The position numbers were made by a program, and so were the translations under genes. 64,000 bases of DNA from Acidobacteriaceae bacterium. Its GTDB lineage: Bacteria > Acidobacteriota > Terriglobia > Terriglobales > Acidobacteriaceae. Below are positions 1-8,697 of the stretch, in pieces (the stretch's first letter is position 1; each line of letters begins with the position of its first letter). Location: contig PLCS01000004.1 of assembly GCA_003134855.1 (NCBI GenBank), positions 186,001 through 250,000 of the forward strand. Direction: 5' to 3'. The notes beneath the pieces are model-generated. The model did not search any database. It saw only the letters and a program-made list of their open reading frames with translations, and was not told where the DNA came from.

Positions 1-750
1 TTGCCCTCTTCCGTCCCAAATACAGCCGGTGAGCTGCCGAGGGTCGGAATGGAAACCCTCACGGACGCATCCGTGGAACTGGACAAGGATCGTGGAGAAT
101 CTCCGGCAATTCGTGCCTATCTGGTCCCGTTTCTTGCCATTCTGGCCGCAGCTGCTGTCTCCAAGTTGACTACGGGATCCTTCGATTGGCTCTACCCATT
201 GCGTTTTGTTGCAGCGGCCATCGCCCTCTGCTTTTTCTGGCCGGAGTTGAAGAAGCTCAACTGGCGCTTCGGCTTGCTCGGGCCGGTCACGGGCGCGGCT
301 GTCTTTCTGATGTGGATCGCGCCCTCCTGGTGGGCACATGAGCATGCAGCCAGTTCGCTGGGTGCGGAGTTGGCGGCGCTTTCGCCTTCTGCCCGCTGGG
401 CCTGGATTGCCTTCCGCGTGGCCGCCGCGGTCGTCACCGTGCCCATCGCCGAGGAACTGGCCTTTCGCGGCTATCTGGCGCGCCGGTTCATCAGCCGGGA
501 GTTTGACAGCGTCTCTTTTTCCAGCCTGACGGTGCTCTCCATTTGTCTATCCTCCGTGGTCTTCGGCCTGGAGCATATGAAAAATCTGATGGATTGGCAG
601 CACCTGATGCTCGGCACGGTGGCCGGTCTCGCCTTTGCTGCCGCGCTCCGCTGGCGGGGACGCATGGGCGATGCTGTTGTCGCGCATGCTGTCAGCAATC
701 TTCTGCTAGCCGCGTGGGTTCTGGGCCTGGGCGACTGGGCGCAGTGGTAA
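1..750 (+). CDS. CPBP-family intramembrane protease, exosortase-associated type
   Basis: Predicted multi-pass membrane protease of the CPBP (CAAX protease and bacteriocin-processing) family. The three family motifs are visible: EELAFR (Glu151, Glu152, Arg156), FGLEH (His192) and HAVSN (His229, Asn233), which form the metal-independent glutamyl protease site in the membrane. Hydrophobic segments lie around residues 39-55, 66-80, 91-107, 136-150, 172-190 and 203-216. The sequence around EELAFRGYLARR resembles the CAAX-related proteases found beside exosortases (recalled from family knowledge, not searched). The frame is open to the window edge with TTG at position 1, so the true start may lie upstream; ATG at 49 is an alternative. 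The substrate is unknown. Confidence 0.8.
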   Translation: MPSSVPNTAGELPRVGMETLTDASVELDKDRGESPAIRAYLVPFLAILAAAAVSKLTTGSFDWLYPLRFVAAAIALCFFWPELKKLNWRFGLLGPVTGAAVFLMWIAPSWWAHEHAASSLGAELAALSPSARWAWIAFRVAAAVVTVPIAEELAFRGYLARRFISREFDSVSFSSLTVLSICLSSVVFGLEHMKNLMDWQHLMLGTVAGLAFAAALRWRGRMGDAVVAHAVSNLLLAAWVLGLGDWAQW

Positions 751-842
751 CTCCGGCTTCCGGCCGCGCTCCTATCCTACCGCCTCTACTTTTCCCCTGG
801 CGATTGACGCTTCGGATGTGATGATGCAGGCATTTTGGGAAA

Positions 843-881
843 AAGGACAAAATGCCGCGCAAAGTGTGGCATAATGTCCTT
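843..881. promoter_or_regulatory. Imperfect inverted repeat at the start of the sigma-antitoxin/RES module
   Basis: The arms AAGGACAAAATGCC (843-856) and GGCATAATGTCCTT (868-881) are complementary at 12 of 14 positions and separated by 11 bp. The right arm contains CATAAT (870-875), which could be a -10 element. The spacing CAAA (848-851), 15 nt, then TGGCATAA (867-874) loosely resembles a FliA/sigma-28 promoter (TAAA-N15-GCCGATAA). Autoregulatory operators of this form are usual for Xre-type antitoxins, so this is a good operator candidate. Its overlap with the ATG at 852 means either that start or the promoter reading must be wrong; initiation at ATG 882 would make the message nearly leaderless. 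Confidence 0.55.
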
Positions 882-2102
882 ATGGTACAGTCTACCTCCG
901 GGGGCGAAATAGTAGCGAGTAAGCGGTCATTGGGCGCAGATATCATTGCAACCAAGCGAGCCAGTGCGCCATCTAGCAGGATTCCGAGCGAACTGACAGG
1001 TGGGTTGGAGAAAGTGCTTCCGGAGTTGGAATACCTGCCGATCGTTCACCTTATCGCACAGCATATTCATGAGCGGTTAATCCATCATGTGGACATAAGA
1101 GACCTGGTTTCGGCCGGATTGGGTGGGCTGATGGATGCCTTCACAAAGTTCGACCCTGCCAAGAAGACGCAGTTCCAGAAGTACGCCAAGTTCCGTATCA
1201 AAGGAGCGATTCTGGATAGCTTGAGAACGCTAGATTGGAGTTCGATTGAGTTGCGCAACAAAAGCCGTGCGGTCGAAGAAGCCATCAGGGGGCTGACTGC
1301 AAGACTGGGACATGCGCCGAGCGAGTCAGCGGTGGCGACCGAAATAGCTCTAAGTCTGGAGGAATACCGGAAGTTGTTGGGCGATCTCAAGGGGTTGGAG
1401 ATCGGCACTTTACAGGCAAAGCGCATCAAGGACTCCGGCGAGGAGGAACTGTCCTATATTCCTGGCTATTCCGACGAAGCCCCGCTCTTTCACTGCCTCC
1501 GGAGCGAACTCGAAGAGCGCTTGGCCGAGGCAATTCAGAAGCTGCCCGACCAAGAGCGGTCGGTTATGAGTCTCTATTACTATGACCAGAAGACCATACA
1601 ACAGATCAGTATAGAACTGGGCGTTGGCGAATCGCGGGTCTCACAGTTGCATACCTCGGCTGTGGTTCATCTGAGGGCCGCGCTTAGGGAAATGTCTGCC
1701 TTCAGAGCCAAGGATCGCAATAGGGCAGCAGCACTCCTCACGCTCGATTGGCGAGAGATTGAGCGCGGCCTGCCGCTCTCCATGCTGGAGGAATTTTCCG
1801 CCTACTCCGGCATCGTCATCAAGGATCTACTGGAAGTGGTGATTCCCGCCCGCACGCTCAAGCATCGCCGCCAGAAGAAGGAGCCGCTGAACCTGGACGA
1901 ATCCGACCGGCTGGCCCGCGTGGCCCGGCTCTATGAACTCGCCGTCAAGGTCTTTGGCGATCCGGAGAAGGCGAAGCGATGGCTGACCAAGCCCAAGATT
2001 CGCTTCGAGGAGCGTACGCCGCTTTCCATGATGCATACGGGGTTGGGCGGTCAAGGCGTGGAAGAGATGCTCTACCAGATCGATGAGGGCGTTTTCGCTT
2101 GA
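852..2102 (+). CDS. FliA/WhiG-like sigma factor fused to an Xre/MbcA/ParS (DUF2384) antitoxin
   Basis: A single 416-residue frame joins two families. Residues about 55-130 look like sigma-70 region 2 (DLVSAGLGGLMDAFTKFDP, then FQKYAKFRIKGAILDSLR), about 133-182 like region 3, and about 215-280 like region 4 with its helix-turn-helix (LPDQERSVMSLYYYDQKTI, then VGESRVSQLH). Residues about 290-345 match the helix-turn-helix of RES-associated Xre antitoxins (GLPLSMLEEFSAYSG, IPARTLKHRR). Residues 346-416 are a typical toxin-binding DUF2384 end (VFGDPEKAKRWL, RTPLSMM, IDEGVFA). The stop overlaps the start of the RES toxin. ATG 852 has AAAGGA 5 nt upstream; ATG 882 is an alternative, and ATG 1692 could give the antitoxin alone. 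Both halves look complete, so this appears to be a real fusion and not a remnant. Confidence 0.85.
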   Translation: MPRKVWHNVLMVQSTSGGEIVASKRSLGADIIATKRASAPSSRIPSELTGGLEKVLPELEYLPIVHLIAQHIHERLIHHVDIRDLVSAGLGGLMDAFTKFDPAKKTQFQKYAKFRIKGAILDSLRTLDWSSIELRNKSRAVEEAIRGLTARLGHAPSESAVATEIALSLEEYRKLLGDLKGLEIGTLQAKRIKDSGEEELSYIPGYSDEAPLFHCLRSELEERLAEAIQKLPDQERSVMSLYYYDQKTIQQISIELGVGESRVSQLHTSAVVHLRAALREMSAFRAKDRNRAAALLTLDWREIERGLPLSMLEEFSAYSGIVIKDLLEVVIPARTLKHRRQKKEPLNLDESDRLARVARLYELAVKVFGDPEKAKRWLTKPKIRFEERTPLSMMHTGLGGQGVEEMLYQIDEGVFA

Positions 2103-2560
2103 AGACCCTGTGGCGCATCAGCAATTACATCGACCTGGGCGGCTGGGGCGGGAGAAAGTTTTCCTCGCGTTGGACCAGCTTGGGCCGCCGCGTGGTCTAC
2201 TTTGCCGAGTCGCCAATGGCTGCGCTTGTTGAAACCCTCGTACATCTTGAAGTGGAGAGCGAAGACACGCCGGACTTCTATATTCTGCTCAGGATTTCTG
2301 TTCCCGATGATCTTGATATACAGCCGCTTGATCCTCCTGCCGGGGCAGAATGGAAGCAAGACCTGAAATTAACCCGACGCTTGGGCGATGCGTGGTTGGC
2401 CTCGCGGGAATCTCCACTTGCGCGCGTCCCTTCGGCCATAGCCCCGCATACCTGGAACTACCTGCTGAACCCGGAGCATCCCGACGCGAAGAAGATCGAA
2501 CTCGCCGAGGTGATCCGCGAGCGCTTCGACAACCGGCTCTTCCGTTTTGGGGCGCGGTGA
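2099..2560 (+). CDS. RES-domain toxin (NAD-degrading family)
   Basis: A 153-residue RES-family protein, the toxin half of RES-Xre type II toxin-antitoxin systems; characterised members degrade or phosphorolyse NAD+. Family features are the opening LWRIS, the KFSSRW segment, VVYFAESPMAALVETLVHL (about residues 38-56) carrying the conserved Tyr, Ser and Glu, and the end FDNRLFRFGAR. The TTG start (2099-2101) overlaps the TGA of the sigma-antitoxin gene (2100-2102), which implies translational coupling. The partner is normally a stand-alone Xre/DUF2384 antitoxin; here that domain is the C-terminus of a sigma factor. No truncation is seen. Confidence 0.9.
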   Translation: MKTLWRISNYIDLGGWGGRKFSSRWTSLGRRVVYFAESPMAALVETLVHLEVESEDTPDFYILLRISVPDDLDIQPLDPPAGAEWKQDLKLTRRLGDAWLASRESPLARVPSAIAPHTWNYLLNPEHPDAKKIELAEVIRERFDNRLFRFGAR

Positions 2561-2682
2561 TGGGGCGAGTTTACATTTGGGTTCCGGCAGGGCCGGGCGC
2601 ATGACGCGGGGCGCTCTTTCGTGGTAATCTCTCTGTAGACACTTAAGAGTGGACTGAGCAGACAAGAGGAGTAACACACGCC

Positions 2683-2949
2683 GTGCTGGCGACCGCAAAG
2701 AAAACAACCCTGATTGAAAGCTTCCGCACCCATGATACGGACACCGGTTCGCCGGAGGTCCAGATCGCGATTTTGAGTGCGCGCATCAGCGAACTGACCG
2801 AACACTTCAAGACGCACAAGAAGGACCACGCTTCCCGGCGCGGCCTTTTGCAACTGGTCAGCAAGCGCCGCCGCCTTCTGGACTACCTGAAGACGCACGA
2901 TACCGATCGCTACCGCGACGTCATCGGCAAACTCGGTATCCGCAAGTAG
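2683..2949 (+). CDS. rpsO: 30S ribosomal protein S15
   Basis: S15 of the small ribosomal subunit, which binds the central domain of 16S rRNA early in assembly. The 88-residue length is usual, and family segments are plain: [36 protein letters not shown], and [12 protein letters not shown]. It starts with GTG; AGAGGAG at 2665-2671 is the ribosome binding site, 11 nt upstream. The gene lies ahead of pnp, the widely conserved rpsO-pnp order, with a 324-bp gap between them. Confidence 0.97.
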   Translation: MLATAKKTTLIESFRTHDTDTGSPEVQIAILSARISELTEHFKTHKKDHASRRGLLQLVSKRRRLLDYLKTHDTDRYRDVIGKLGIRK

Positions 2950-3273
2950 CCGGAAAGCCAAATCTATTGACCCGGAAGCGCCCAGACCGAAGATTGGTCA
3001 CGGCCCCCGTTCTCGACAGGACTTGGGGCTATGGTGTACCTGGCGAACTCGACCCGCTGCCAGGGACGGCGCACAGCTATGGGCTGCGCGCGTTCCTGAG
3101 GCAGAGTCTGGCAGAGATGCCGGCCAGCAGGAGGGAAGAATCCGCTTCCCCGCGCAGCTCCCACTCTTTTGCGCGCGCCCTGCTTTTTGCCCCGCCTATC
3201 ACCAATTCGCCCCTGCCCTCCAGCGCTTTCCAATCACAAGTTTCCCAAATGAACACAATGAAACGAGGATTCT
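2950..3273. other. rpsO-pnp intergenic region
   Basis: This 324-bp region holds no convincing gene. A hairpin with arms GCGCACAGC (3069-3077) and GCTGCGCGC (3083-3091) has one mismatch and a 5-nt loop. In other bacteria the pnp leader is cut by RNase III and mediates PNPase autoregulation, so the hairpin is a possible processing site; this is inference only. The sequence before ATG 3274 is ACGAGGATTCT, a modest ribosome binding site. Confidence 0.4.
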
Positions 3274-5721
3274 ATGTCCAAGCATGAAGTAGCCGTCGAG
3301 CTTGCCGGTGGCAAGCGGTTGGTCTTTGAGACCGGGCGCATGGCCAAGCAGGCCTCCGGCGCCGCACTGGTGACCACGGGCGAAACCGTGGTTCTGGCCA
3401 CTGCCGTTGCCTCACCCGATGCACGGGAAGGCATTGATTTTTTCCCCCTCACCGTGGACTACCGCGAGTACACCTACGCCGGCGGACGCATTCCCGGCGG
3501 CTTCATCAAGCGCGAAGGCCGGCCCAGCGAAAAGGAAATCCTGACCTGCCGCCAGATTGACCGCCCCTTGCGCCCGCTCTTTCCCGACGGCTTCCGCAAC
3601 GAGACCCAGTTGATCGCGCTGGTCTTCTCCGCCGACAAGGAGAACGATCCGGACGTGGTGGGCATCAACGCCGCCGCCTGCGCGCTGGCGCTCTCCGACA
3701 TTCCCTTCGGCGCCACGGTTGGTGCGGTGCGCGTGGGCCGCGTGGATGGCCAGTTCGTCATCAATCCCACCTACTCGGAGCGCGCGGCAACCACGGTCAA
3801 CATCATGGTCGTCGGCCACAAGGATGGCATTGTGATGATCGAGTCGGGCGCCAAGGAAGAGTCGGAAGAGACGATTCTGGCGGCGATCGAATTCGGCCAC
3901 ACAGAAATCAAGAAGATCTGCGCGGCAATCGACGAGCTGGTGGCCCTGGCCGGCAAGCCCAAGCGGGCTTTCGTCGCGCCGGAGTTCGACCAGGCGTACT
4001 TTGATGAACTGAGCGCCAAGATCAGCGACCGGCTCAAGGACGCGCTGGACACCAAGATTCACGAAAAGCTGGAGAGCCAGACGCTGGTCAAGGCGATCAA
4101 GGACGAGCTGGCCGCGGCGCTTCCCGCCGACGACCCGTCGGCCAAGAAGAAGCTGGCCCACTACTACGAGAAGCTGCGCGAGCGGATCTTCCGCGAGCAA
4201 GTCACCAAGGAGCGCATCCGGCCCGATCGCCGCGCCTTCGACGAAATTCGACAGATCACCATCGAAACCAGCGTGCTTCCCCGGACGCACGGCTCGGCGC
4301 TGTTTACCCGCGGCGAGACGCAGGCTCTGGTCACGGCCACTCTGGGCACCGCCGACGAGGGCCAGAGGCTCGAAAGCTACGAGGGCGACAAGAAGAAGCC
4401 CTTCATGCTGCACTACAACTTCCCGCCCTTCTGCGTGGGCGAGACGGGCCGCATGGGCGGCACGGGACGGCGCGAGGTCGGCCACGGAGCACTGGCGGAG
4501 CGCGCCATCACTGCGGTTCTGCCCTCAGCAGAGGAATCGCCATACACGATTCGCATTGTCAGCGACATTCTGGAATCCAACGGCTCCTCGTCGATGGCCA
4601 CGGTCTGCGGCACCAGCCTGGCGCTGTATGACGCGGGCATCGCGTTGAAGGGCGCGGTGGCCGGCGTGGCGATGGGCCTGGTGAAGGAGGGCGACGACTA
4701 TGCCATCCTCACCGACATTGCCGGAGCCGAGGATCATTATGGCGACATGGACTTCAAGGTAGCCGGCACCCGCAAGGGCATCACCGCGCTGCAGATGGAC
4801 ATCAAGATCGGCGGCCTGACCCGCGAGATTCTTGAGCAAGCCATGGAGCAGGCGCGCCGCGGACGTCTCTTCCTGCTGGACAAGATGGACGCGGTGCTGG
4901 ACGGACCGCGCACCGAGCGCTCGGCGTATGCGCCGCGCATTGAAACCGTGATGATTCCCACCGACAAGATTCGCGACCTGATCGGCAAGGGCGGCGCCAC
5001 CATTCGCGGCATCGTCGAGTCGACCGGAGCCAAAATCGATGTGGACGACACCGGCAAGGTCAGCGTCTCCTCGTGCGACGCCGAGGGCCTGAAGAAGGCG
5101 CTGGAGATCATCGGCAACCTCACCGCCGTGCCGGAGATTGGCAAGGTTTATCTGGGCAAGGTGGTTCGCCTGGCCGAGTTTGGCGCTTTTGTCGAGCTTT
5201 TCCCCGGCACCGACGGCCTGCTGCACATCTCCGAGATCGCCGAGCATCGCGTGAAGGAAGTGAAGGACGAACTGAGCGAGGGCGATCAGATCATGGTCAA
5301 GGTTCTGGCCATTGAAGGCAATCGCATCAAGCTCAGCCGCAAGGCGCTCATCCGCGAGCAGAAGGCCAAGCTGGGCCAGGCGGCTCCGGCGGCGGTTGAA
5401 GCTGAAGAGGCGGAGACGGGCGTTGCAGAGTCTCCCGCCATGCCGACCTTTGCACCCACCAAGCCCCGCCATGAGTTCGACGAGCGTCAGCCCAAATCGA
5501 ACCAGAGCACTATCCTGATCGAAGGCGGAGATGACTTTGACGAGGAGGATGGCGAAGAGATCGACGAGGAAAACGAGCCGAACTTCAACCGCGTGGAAGG
5601 CGCACCGGTTCCGGTCGCTGGACAGCCGGCTGGCGCGGGCCGTCCCAAGCCCGACAACAAGAACCGCCGCCGCCGCCGCCGTCCCGGTAGTGGTGGTGGT
5701 GGTGGTGGTGGTGGACGCTGA
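3274..5721 (+). CDS. pnp: Polyribonucleotide nucleotidyltransferase (PNPase)
   Basis: A 3'-to-5' phosphorolytic exoribonuclease, acting as a trimer in mRNA decay. Two RNase PH-like cores (about 1-220 and 325-540) flank the alpha-helical linker. A KH domain follows with its GKGG loop at 571-574, then an S1 RNA-binding domain (about 626-694, VVRLAEFGAFVEL). At 815 residues it is longer than the usual ~700. The extra tail has an acidic patch (GGDDFDEEDGEEIDEENE, about 751-768), an Arg run (about 800-805) and a terminal Gly run. Such charged, Gly-rich tails may add RNA or partner binding (inference). A good terminator follows at 5770. Confidence 0.97.
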   Translation: MSKHEVAVELAGGKRLVFETGRMAKQASGAALVTTGETVVLATAVASPDAREGIDFFPLTVDYREYTYAGGRIPGGFIKREGRPSEKEILTCRQIDRPLRPLFPDGFRNETQLIALVFSADKENDPDVVGINAAACALALSDIPFGATVGAVRVGRVDGQFVINPTYSERAATTVNIMVVGHKDGIVMIESGAKEESEETILAAIEFGHTEIKKICAAIDELVALAGKPKRAFVAPEFDQAYFDELSAKISDRLKDALDTKIHEKLESQTLVKAIKDELAAALPADDPSAKKKLAHYYEKLRERIFREQVTKERIRPDRRAFDEIRQITIETSVLPRTHGSALFTRGETQALVTATLGTADEGQRLESYEGDKKKPFMLHYNFPPFCVGETGRMGGTGRREVGHGALAERAITAVLPSAEESPYTIRIVSDILESNGSSSMATVCGTSLALYDAGIALKGAVAGVAMGLVKEGDDYAILTDIAGAEDHYGDMDFKVAGTRKGITALQMDIKIGGLTREILEQAMEQARRGRLFLLDKMDAVLDGPRTERSAYAPRIETVMIPTDKIRDLIGKGGATIRGIVESTGAKIDVDDTGKVSVSSCDAEGLKKALEIIGNLTAVPEIGKVYLGKVVRLAEFGAFVELFPGTDGLLHISEIAEHRVKEVKDELSEGDQIMVKVLAIEGNRIKLSRKALIREQKAKLGQAAPAAVEAEEAETGVAESPAMPTFAPTKPRHEFDERQPKSNQSTILIEGGDDFDEEDGEEIDEENEPNFNRVEGAPVPVAGQPAGAGRPKPDNKNRRRRRRPGSGGGGGGGGR

Positions 5722-5769
5722 GTTGACAGCTACTAGTTGCGAGCTTCTTTTGCGAAGCTGAAACGAAAA

Positions 5770-5796
5770 GGCCCGGAGCGCATCCGGGTCTTTTTT
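5770..5796 (+). terminator. Rho-independent terminator of pnp
   Basis: An 8-bp stem GGCCCGGA/TCCGGGTC (one G-U pair) with a 5-nt loop is followed directly by six T residues. It starts 48 bp after the pnp stop. AAAAG precedes the stem, so some function for the convergent murA transcript is possible. Confidence 0.85.
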
Positions 5797-5864
5797 GTGC
5801 GCAATCAACAAGAATTGGGTGGCCATCGATATGATCATCCATTATTGAGTAGCCTTGCTCGTGC

Positions 5865-7169
5865 TCATTCAATCGCCGTTTTTTCGTCTTCTCTTGTTGG
5901 GAAGACGTTGCCCATGCGGTAAATTTGCGCGCCTACGCCGGCCAGCTTCTCCTCGATGCGCTCATAGCCGCGATCCATGTGATAGACGCGGTCCAGGATC
6001 GATTCGCCATCGGCCACCAGCGCGGCCAGCACCAGCGAGGCCGAGGCCCGCAGGTCCGAGCACATGACGGCCGCGGCGGAGAGCTTGGCCGGCCCGCGCA
6101 CGGTCGCCGTGCGGCCTTCGACTTTGATATTGGCGCCCATCCGCGCCAGCTCCTGCACGTGCATGAAGCGATTCTCGAAGATGTTCTCCTCAACCAGGCT
6201 GACGCCCTCGGCCTGGGTGGCCAGTGCCATGTATTGCGCCTGCATATCGGTGGGAAAGCCGGGATACTCTTCGGTGGAAATGTCGGCTGCGCGCAATTGC
6301 CCGCCGCCGCGCACACGCACCGCGTCGGTTCCGAAAACATCCACGCGCGCTCCGGCTTCCTGGAGCTTGTTGATGACCGCGCTCATATGCGCCGGATTGC
6401 AGTCGGCCACAGTCAGGTCGCCGCCGGTGATGGCCCCGGCGATCAGGAATGTGCCCGCTTCGATGCGGTCGGGATTGATGCGATAACGCGCGCCATGCAG
6501 GCTGCTGACGCCTTGCACGCGCATCGTCGAAGTGCCCGCGCCTTCGATCTTCGCGCCCATGGCAATGAGCAGCGCGGCCAAGTCGGCAACTTCGGGCTCT
6601 CGCGCGCAGTTCTCCATCAGCGTTTCGCCTTCGGCCAGCACGGCGGCCATCAATAAATCCTCCGTGCCCGTGACGGTAATCTTGTCGAAGACCAGATGCG
6701 CGCCGAGCAACCGCTCCACGCGCGCCTCCAGATAGCCGTGCTCCTGCGTGATGACCGCTCCCATCTTCTCCAGGCCACGAATGTGCAGATCGATGGGCCG
6801 GCCGCCGATGGCGCATCCGCCGGGCATGGCCACGCGCGCCACGCCGGCGCGAGCAATCAGCGGACCCAGCACCAGCGAACTGGCGCGCATGGTCTTGACA
6901 ATCTCGTACTTGGCGACGGGGTCGGAGAGCGTCCGGCAGCAGATCTTGACGCGATCCGGCTTCGTGTCGTCGACCCAGATTTCAGCGCCCATCGAGGAGA
7001 GCAGCTTGCGCTCGGTGTTGATGTCCCGCACATGGGGAAGGTTTTCCAGCGTAATCTCGTCCTCGGTCAGAATCGCCGCCGCCATGCAGGGCAGCGCCGA
7101 GTTCTTGGCGCCCGAGACGCGCACCGTACCCACCAGCGGATTGCCGCCGCGTATGACAAATTTATCCAT
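5865..7169 (-). CDS. murA: UDP-N-acetylglucosamine 1-carboxyvinyltransferase
   Basis: The first committed enzyme of peptidoglycan synthesis: it transfers enolpyruvate from phosphoenolpyruvate to UDP-GlcNAc in the cytoplasm. The protein has 434 residues, a usual length. The active-site loop is [10 protein letters not shown] with Cys119 (the fosfomycin target), and Lys22 lies in SGAKNSALP near the start. The sequence is full length from [12 protein letters not shown] to the C-terminus. GAGGAG lies about 14 nt upstream of the ATG. It is convergent with pnp and appears monocistronic. Confidence 0.97.
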   Translation of the reverse strand: MDKFVIRGGNPLVGTVRVSGAKNSALPCMAAAILTEDEITLENLPHVRDINTERKLLSSMGAEIWVDDTKPDRVKICCRTLSDPVAKYEIVKTMRASSLVLGPLIARAGVARVAMPGGCAIGGRPIDLHIRGLEKMGAVITQEHGYLEARVERLLGAHLVFDKITVTGTEDLLMAAVLAEGETLMENCAREPEVADLAALLIAMGAKIEGAGTSTMRVQGVSSLHGARYRINPDRIEAGTFLIAGAITGGDLTVADCNPAHMSAVINKLQEAGARVDVFGTDAVRVRGGGQLRAADISTEEYPGFPTDMQAQYMALATQAEGVSLVEENIFENRFMHVQELARMGANIKVEGRTATVRGPAKLSAAAVMCSDLRASASLVLAALVADGESILDRVYHMDRGYERIEEKLAGVGAQIYRMGNVFPTREDEKTAIE

Positions 7170-7197
7170 GAAAGTTGAGCTACTCCTCGTCTTTTAG

Positions 7198-7546
7198 TCT
7201 AAATCCGGGCGCACGGTTCCACCCAGAGCGAGAGTTATTCTTGCTCCATGAAATGCTCATGGTGTTCAGGCGCATCACCACTTGAGTCGCTCATTAACAC
7301 TTTGTTACAATTGAAAGCAGTGGAAGCGGTACGCGCCGGTCCGGATTCTCGAATCCAACGGCTTCCGTTCGCGTCCAACTAGAAGAAAGGCTTGCAACAA
7401 CCCCGTGGATGGGGGCTTGCCTGGAGTCTTCGGCATCAGCGCCGATTCGCTTCAGGAACGCCAGTGCATCCTCTGCAAGCCGTGAATTGCTTTCAACATC
7501 CCCGTCGGCTGCCCCAAAAGGGCGAGCGGACTGAAGGCGGAATACA
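7198..7546. other. murA-nadA divergent intergenic region
   Basis: About 350 bp without a convincing gene between the two divergently transcribed genes, so both promoters should lie here. An AT-rich stretch near 7293-7315 (TTAACACTTTGTTACAATTG) is the best promoter-like sequence on the nadA side. No known NAD riboswitch or repressor site was recognised. Confidence 0.4.
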
Positions 7547-8695
7547 GTGAACCTGGTTCTCGACGATCCAACGGCGGCCTTGCCGGAGGCTGGCAGCACC
7601 TGTAGCCTCGAAAATTACCTCGCGCTCCCTGACCACACCATGGACGAGCGCATTGCGCAGGCCCGCGCCAAACTGGGCGCAACCACTCTGCTGCTCGGCC
7701 ACCACTATCAGCGCGATGAGGTGATCCGCTTCGCCGACGCCACAGGCGACAGCTACAAGCTCTCCCGCATTGCCGCTGAAACCGACGCCAAGTACATTGT
7801 TTTCTGCGGCGTCCACTTCATGGCCGAGAGCGCCGACGTGCTCGGCTACCCCGGCCAGCAGGTCATTCTGCCCGACCTCAACGCCGGTTGCTCGATGGCC
7901 GATATGGCCGAAATCTCTCAGGTCGAAGCCTGCTGGGAGGCGCTAGAAGGCCTAGGTCTTGCCGGCGAGATCATCCCGCTCACCTACATGAACTCCACCG
8001 CCGCCATCAAAGCCTTCTGCGGCGAGAAGGGCGGGCTTGTCTGCACCTCCTCCAACGCCCGCGCCGCCTTCGAGTGGGCCTTTGAGCGCGGCAAGCGCAT
8101 CCTTTTTTTGCCCGACCAGCACCTGGGCCGCAACACCGGCTACGCCATGGGCATTCCGCTGGACGAGATGGTGGTTTGGGATCCATGGGCGATTCAGATT
8201 GGCCAAAGTCAGGGCGGACAGACGAAGCAGAGCCTCGCCGCCAGCCGCATCCTGCTCTGGAAGGGCCACTGCGCCGTCCATCAGCGCTTCCTGCCCAGCC
8301 ACGTCGATGCGGTGCGCGCCAAGTACCCCGGCATTCAGGTCATCGTCCACCCCGAGTGCCGCTTCGAGGTTTGCCAGAAGGCCGACGCCCTCGGCTCCAC
8401 GGAGCGCCTGATCGCGCTGGTCGAGCAAGCCCCGGCCGGCACAATGTTTGCCGTCGGGACGGAGATTCATCTGGTCAACCGCATGGCCCGCCGCTTCGCC
8501 GCCGAGGGCAAAAAGGTGATCACCCTCGACGACACCGGCTGCCTTTGCACCACCATGTACCGCATCACGCCGCAGCACCTGGCCTGGGTGCTGGAAAATC
8601 TGGTGGAAGGCCGCGTCGTCAACCGCATCCAGGTGAAGTCGAGCGTCAAGCGCTGGGCCAAGGTGGCGCTGGACCGGATGCTGGAAGTGGGGTAA
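7547..8695 (+). CDS. nadA: Quinolinate synthase A
   Basis: A [4Fe-4S] enzyme that condenses iminoaspartate with dihydroxyacetone phosphate to quinolinate in de novo NAD synthesis. The 382 residues show the family pattern: LGHHYQRDEVI (about 50-60), NAGCSMADM with Cys115, KGHCAVH with Cys242, HPEC with Cys271, and DTGCLCTTMYRI with Cys332 and Cys334. Cys115, Cys242 and one of the last pair are the likely cluster ligands. It starts with GTG at 7547, with AAGGCGGA 5 nt upstream. nadB and nadC are not adjacent. NAD is the substrate of RES toxins such as the one at 2099, but nothing shows a link. Confidence 0.95.
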   Translation: MNLVLDDPTAALPEAGSTCSLENYLALPDHTMDERIAQARAKLGATTLLLGHHYQRDEVIRFADATGDSYKLSRIAAETDAKYIVFCGVHFMAESADVLGYPGQQVILPDLNAGCSMADMAEISQVEACWEALEGLGLAGEIIPLTYMNSTAAIKAFCGEKGGLVCTSSNARAAFEWAFERGKRILFLPDQHLGRNTGYAMGIPLDEMVVWDPWAIQIGQSQGGQTKQSLAASRILLWKGHCAVHQRFLPSHVDAVRAKYPGIQVIVHPECRFEVCQKADALGSTERLIALVEQAPAGTMFAVGTEIHLVNRMARRFAAEGKKVITLDDTGCLCTTMYRITPQHLAWVLENLVEGRVVNRIQVKSSVKRWAKVALDRMLEVG

Positions 8696-8697
8696 AG

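Noticed and set aside
2967-3287. Plus-strand frame between rpsO and pnp
   Set aside because: It overlaps the pnp start and looks like translated non-coding DNA.
3412-4485. Long minus-strand frame (357 codons) inside pnp
   Set aside because: It is antisense to a certain PNPase gene and has no family pattern; GC-rich codon bias keeps that frame open.
4525-5838. Minus-strand 437-codon frame across the pnp 3' end
   Set aside because: It crosses the pnp terminator and its sequence is the complement of conserved PNPase, KH and S1 codons.
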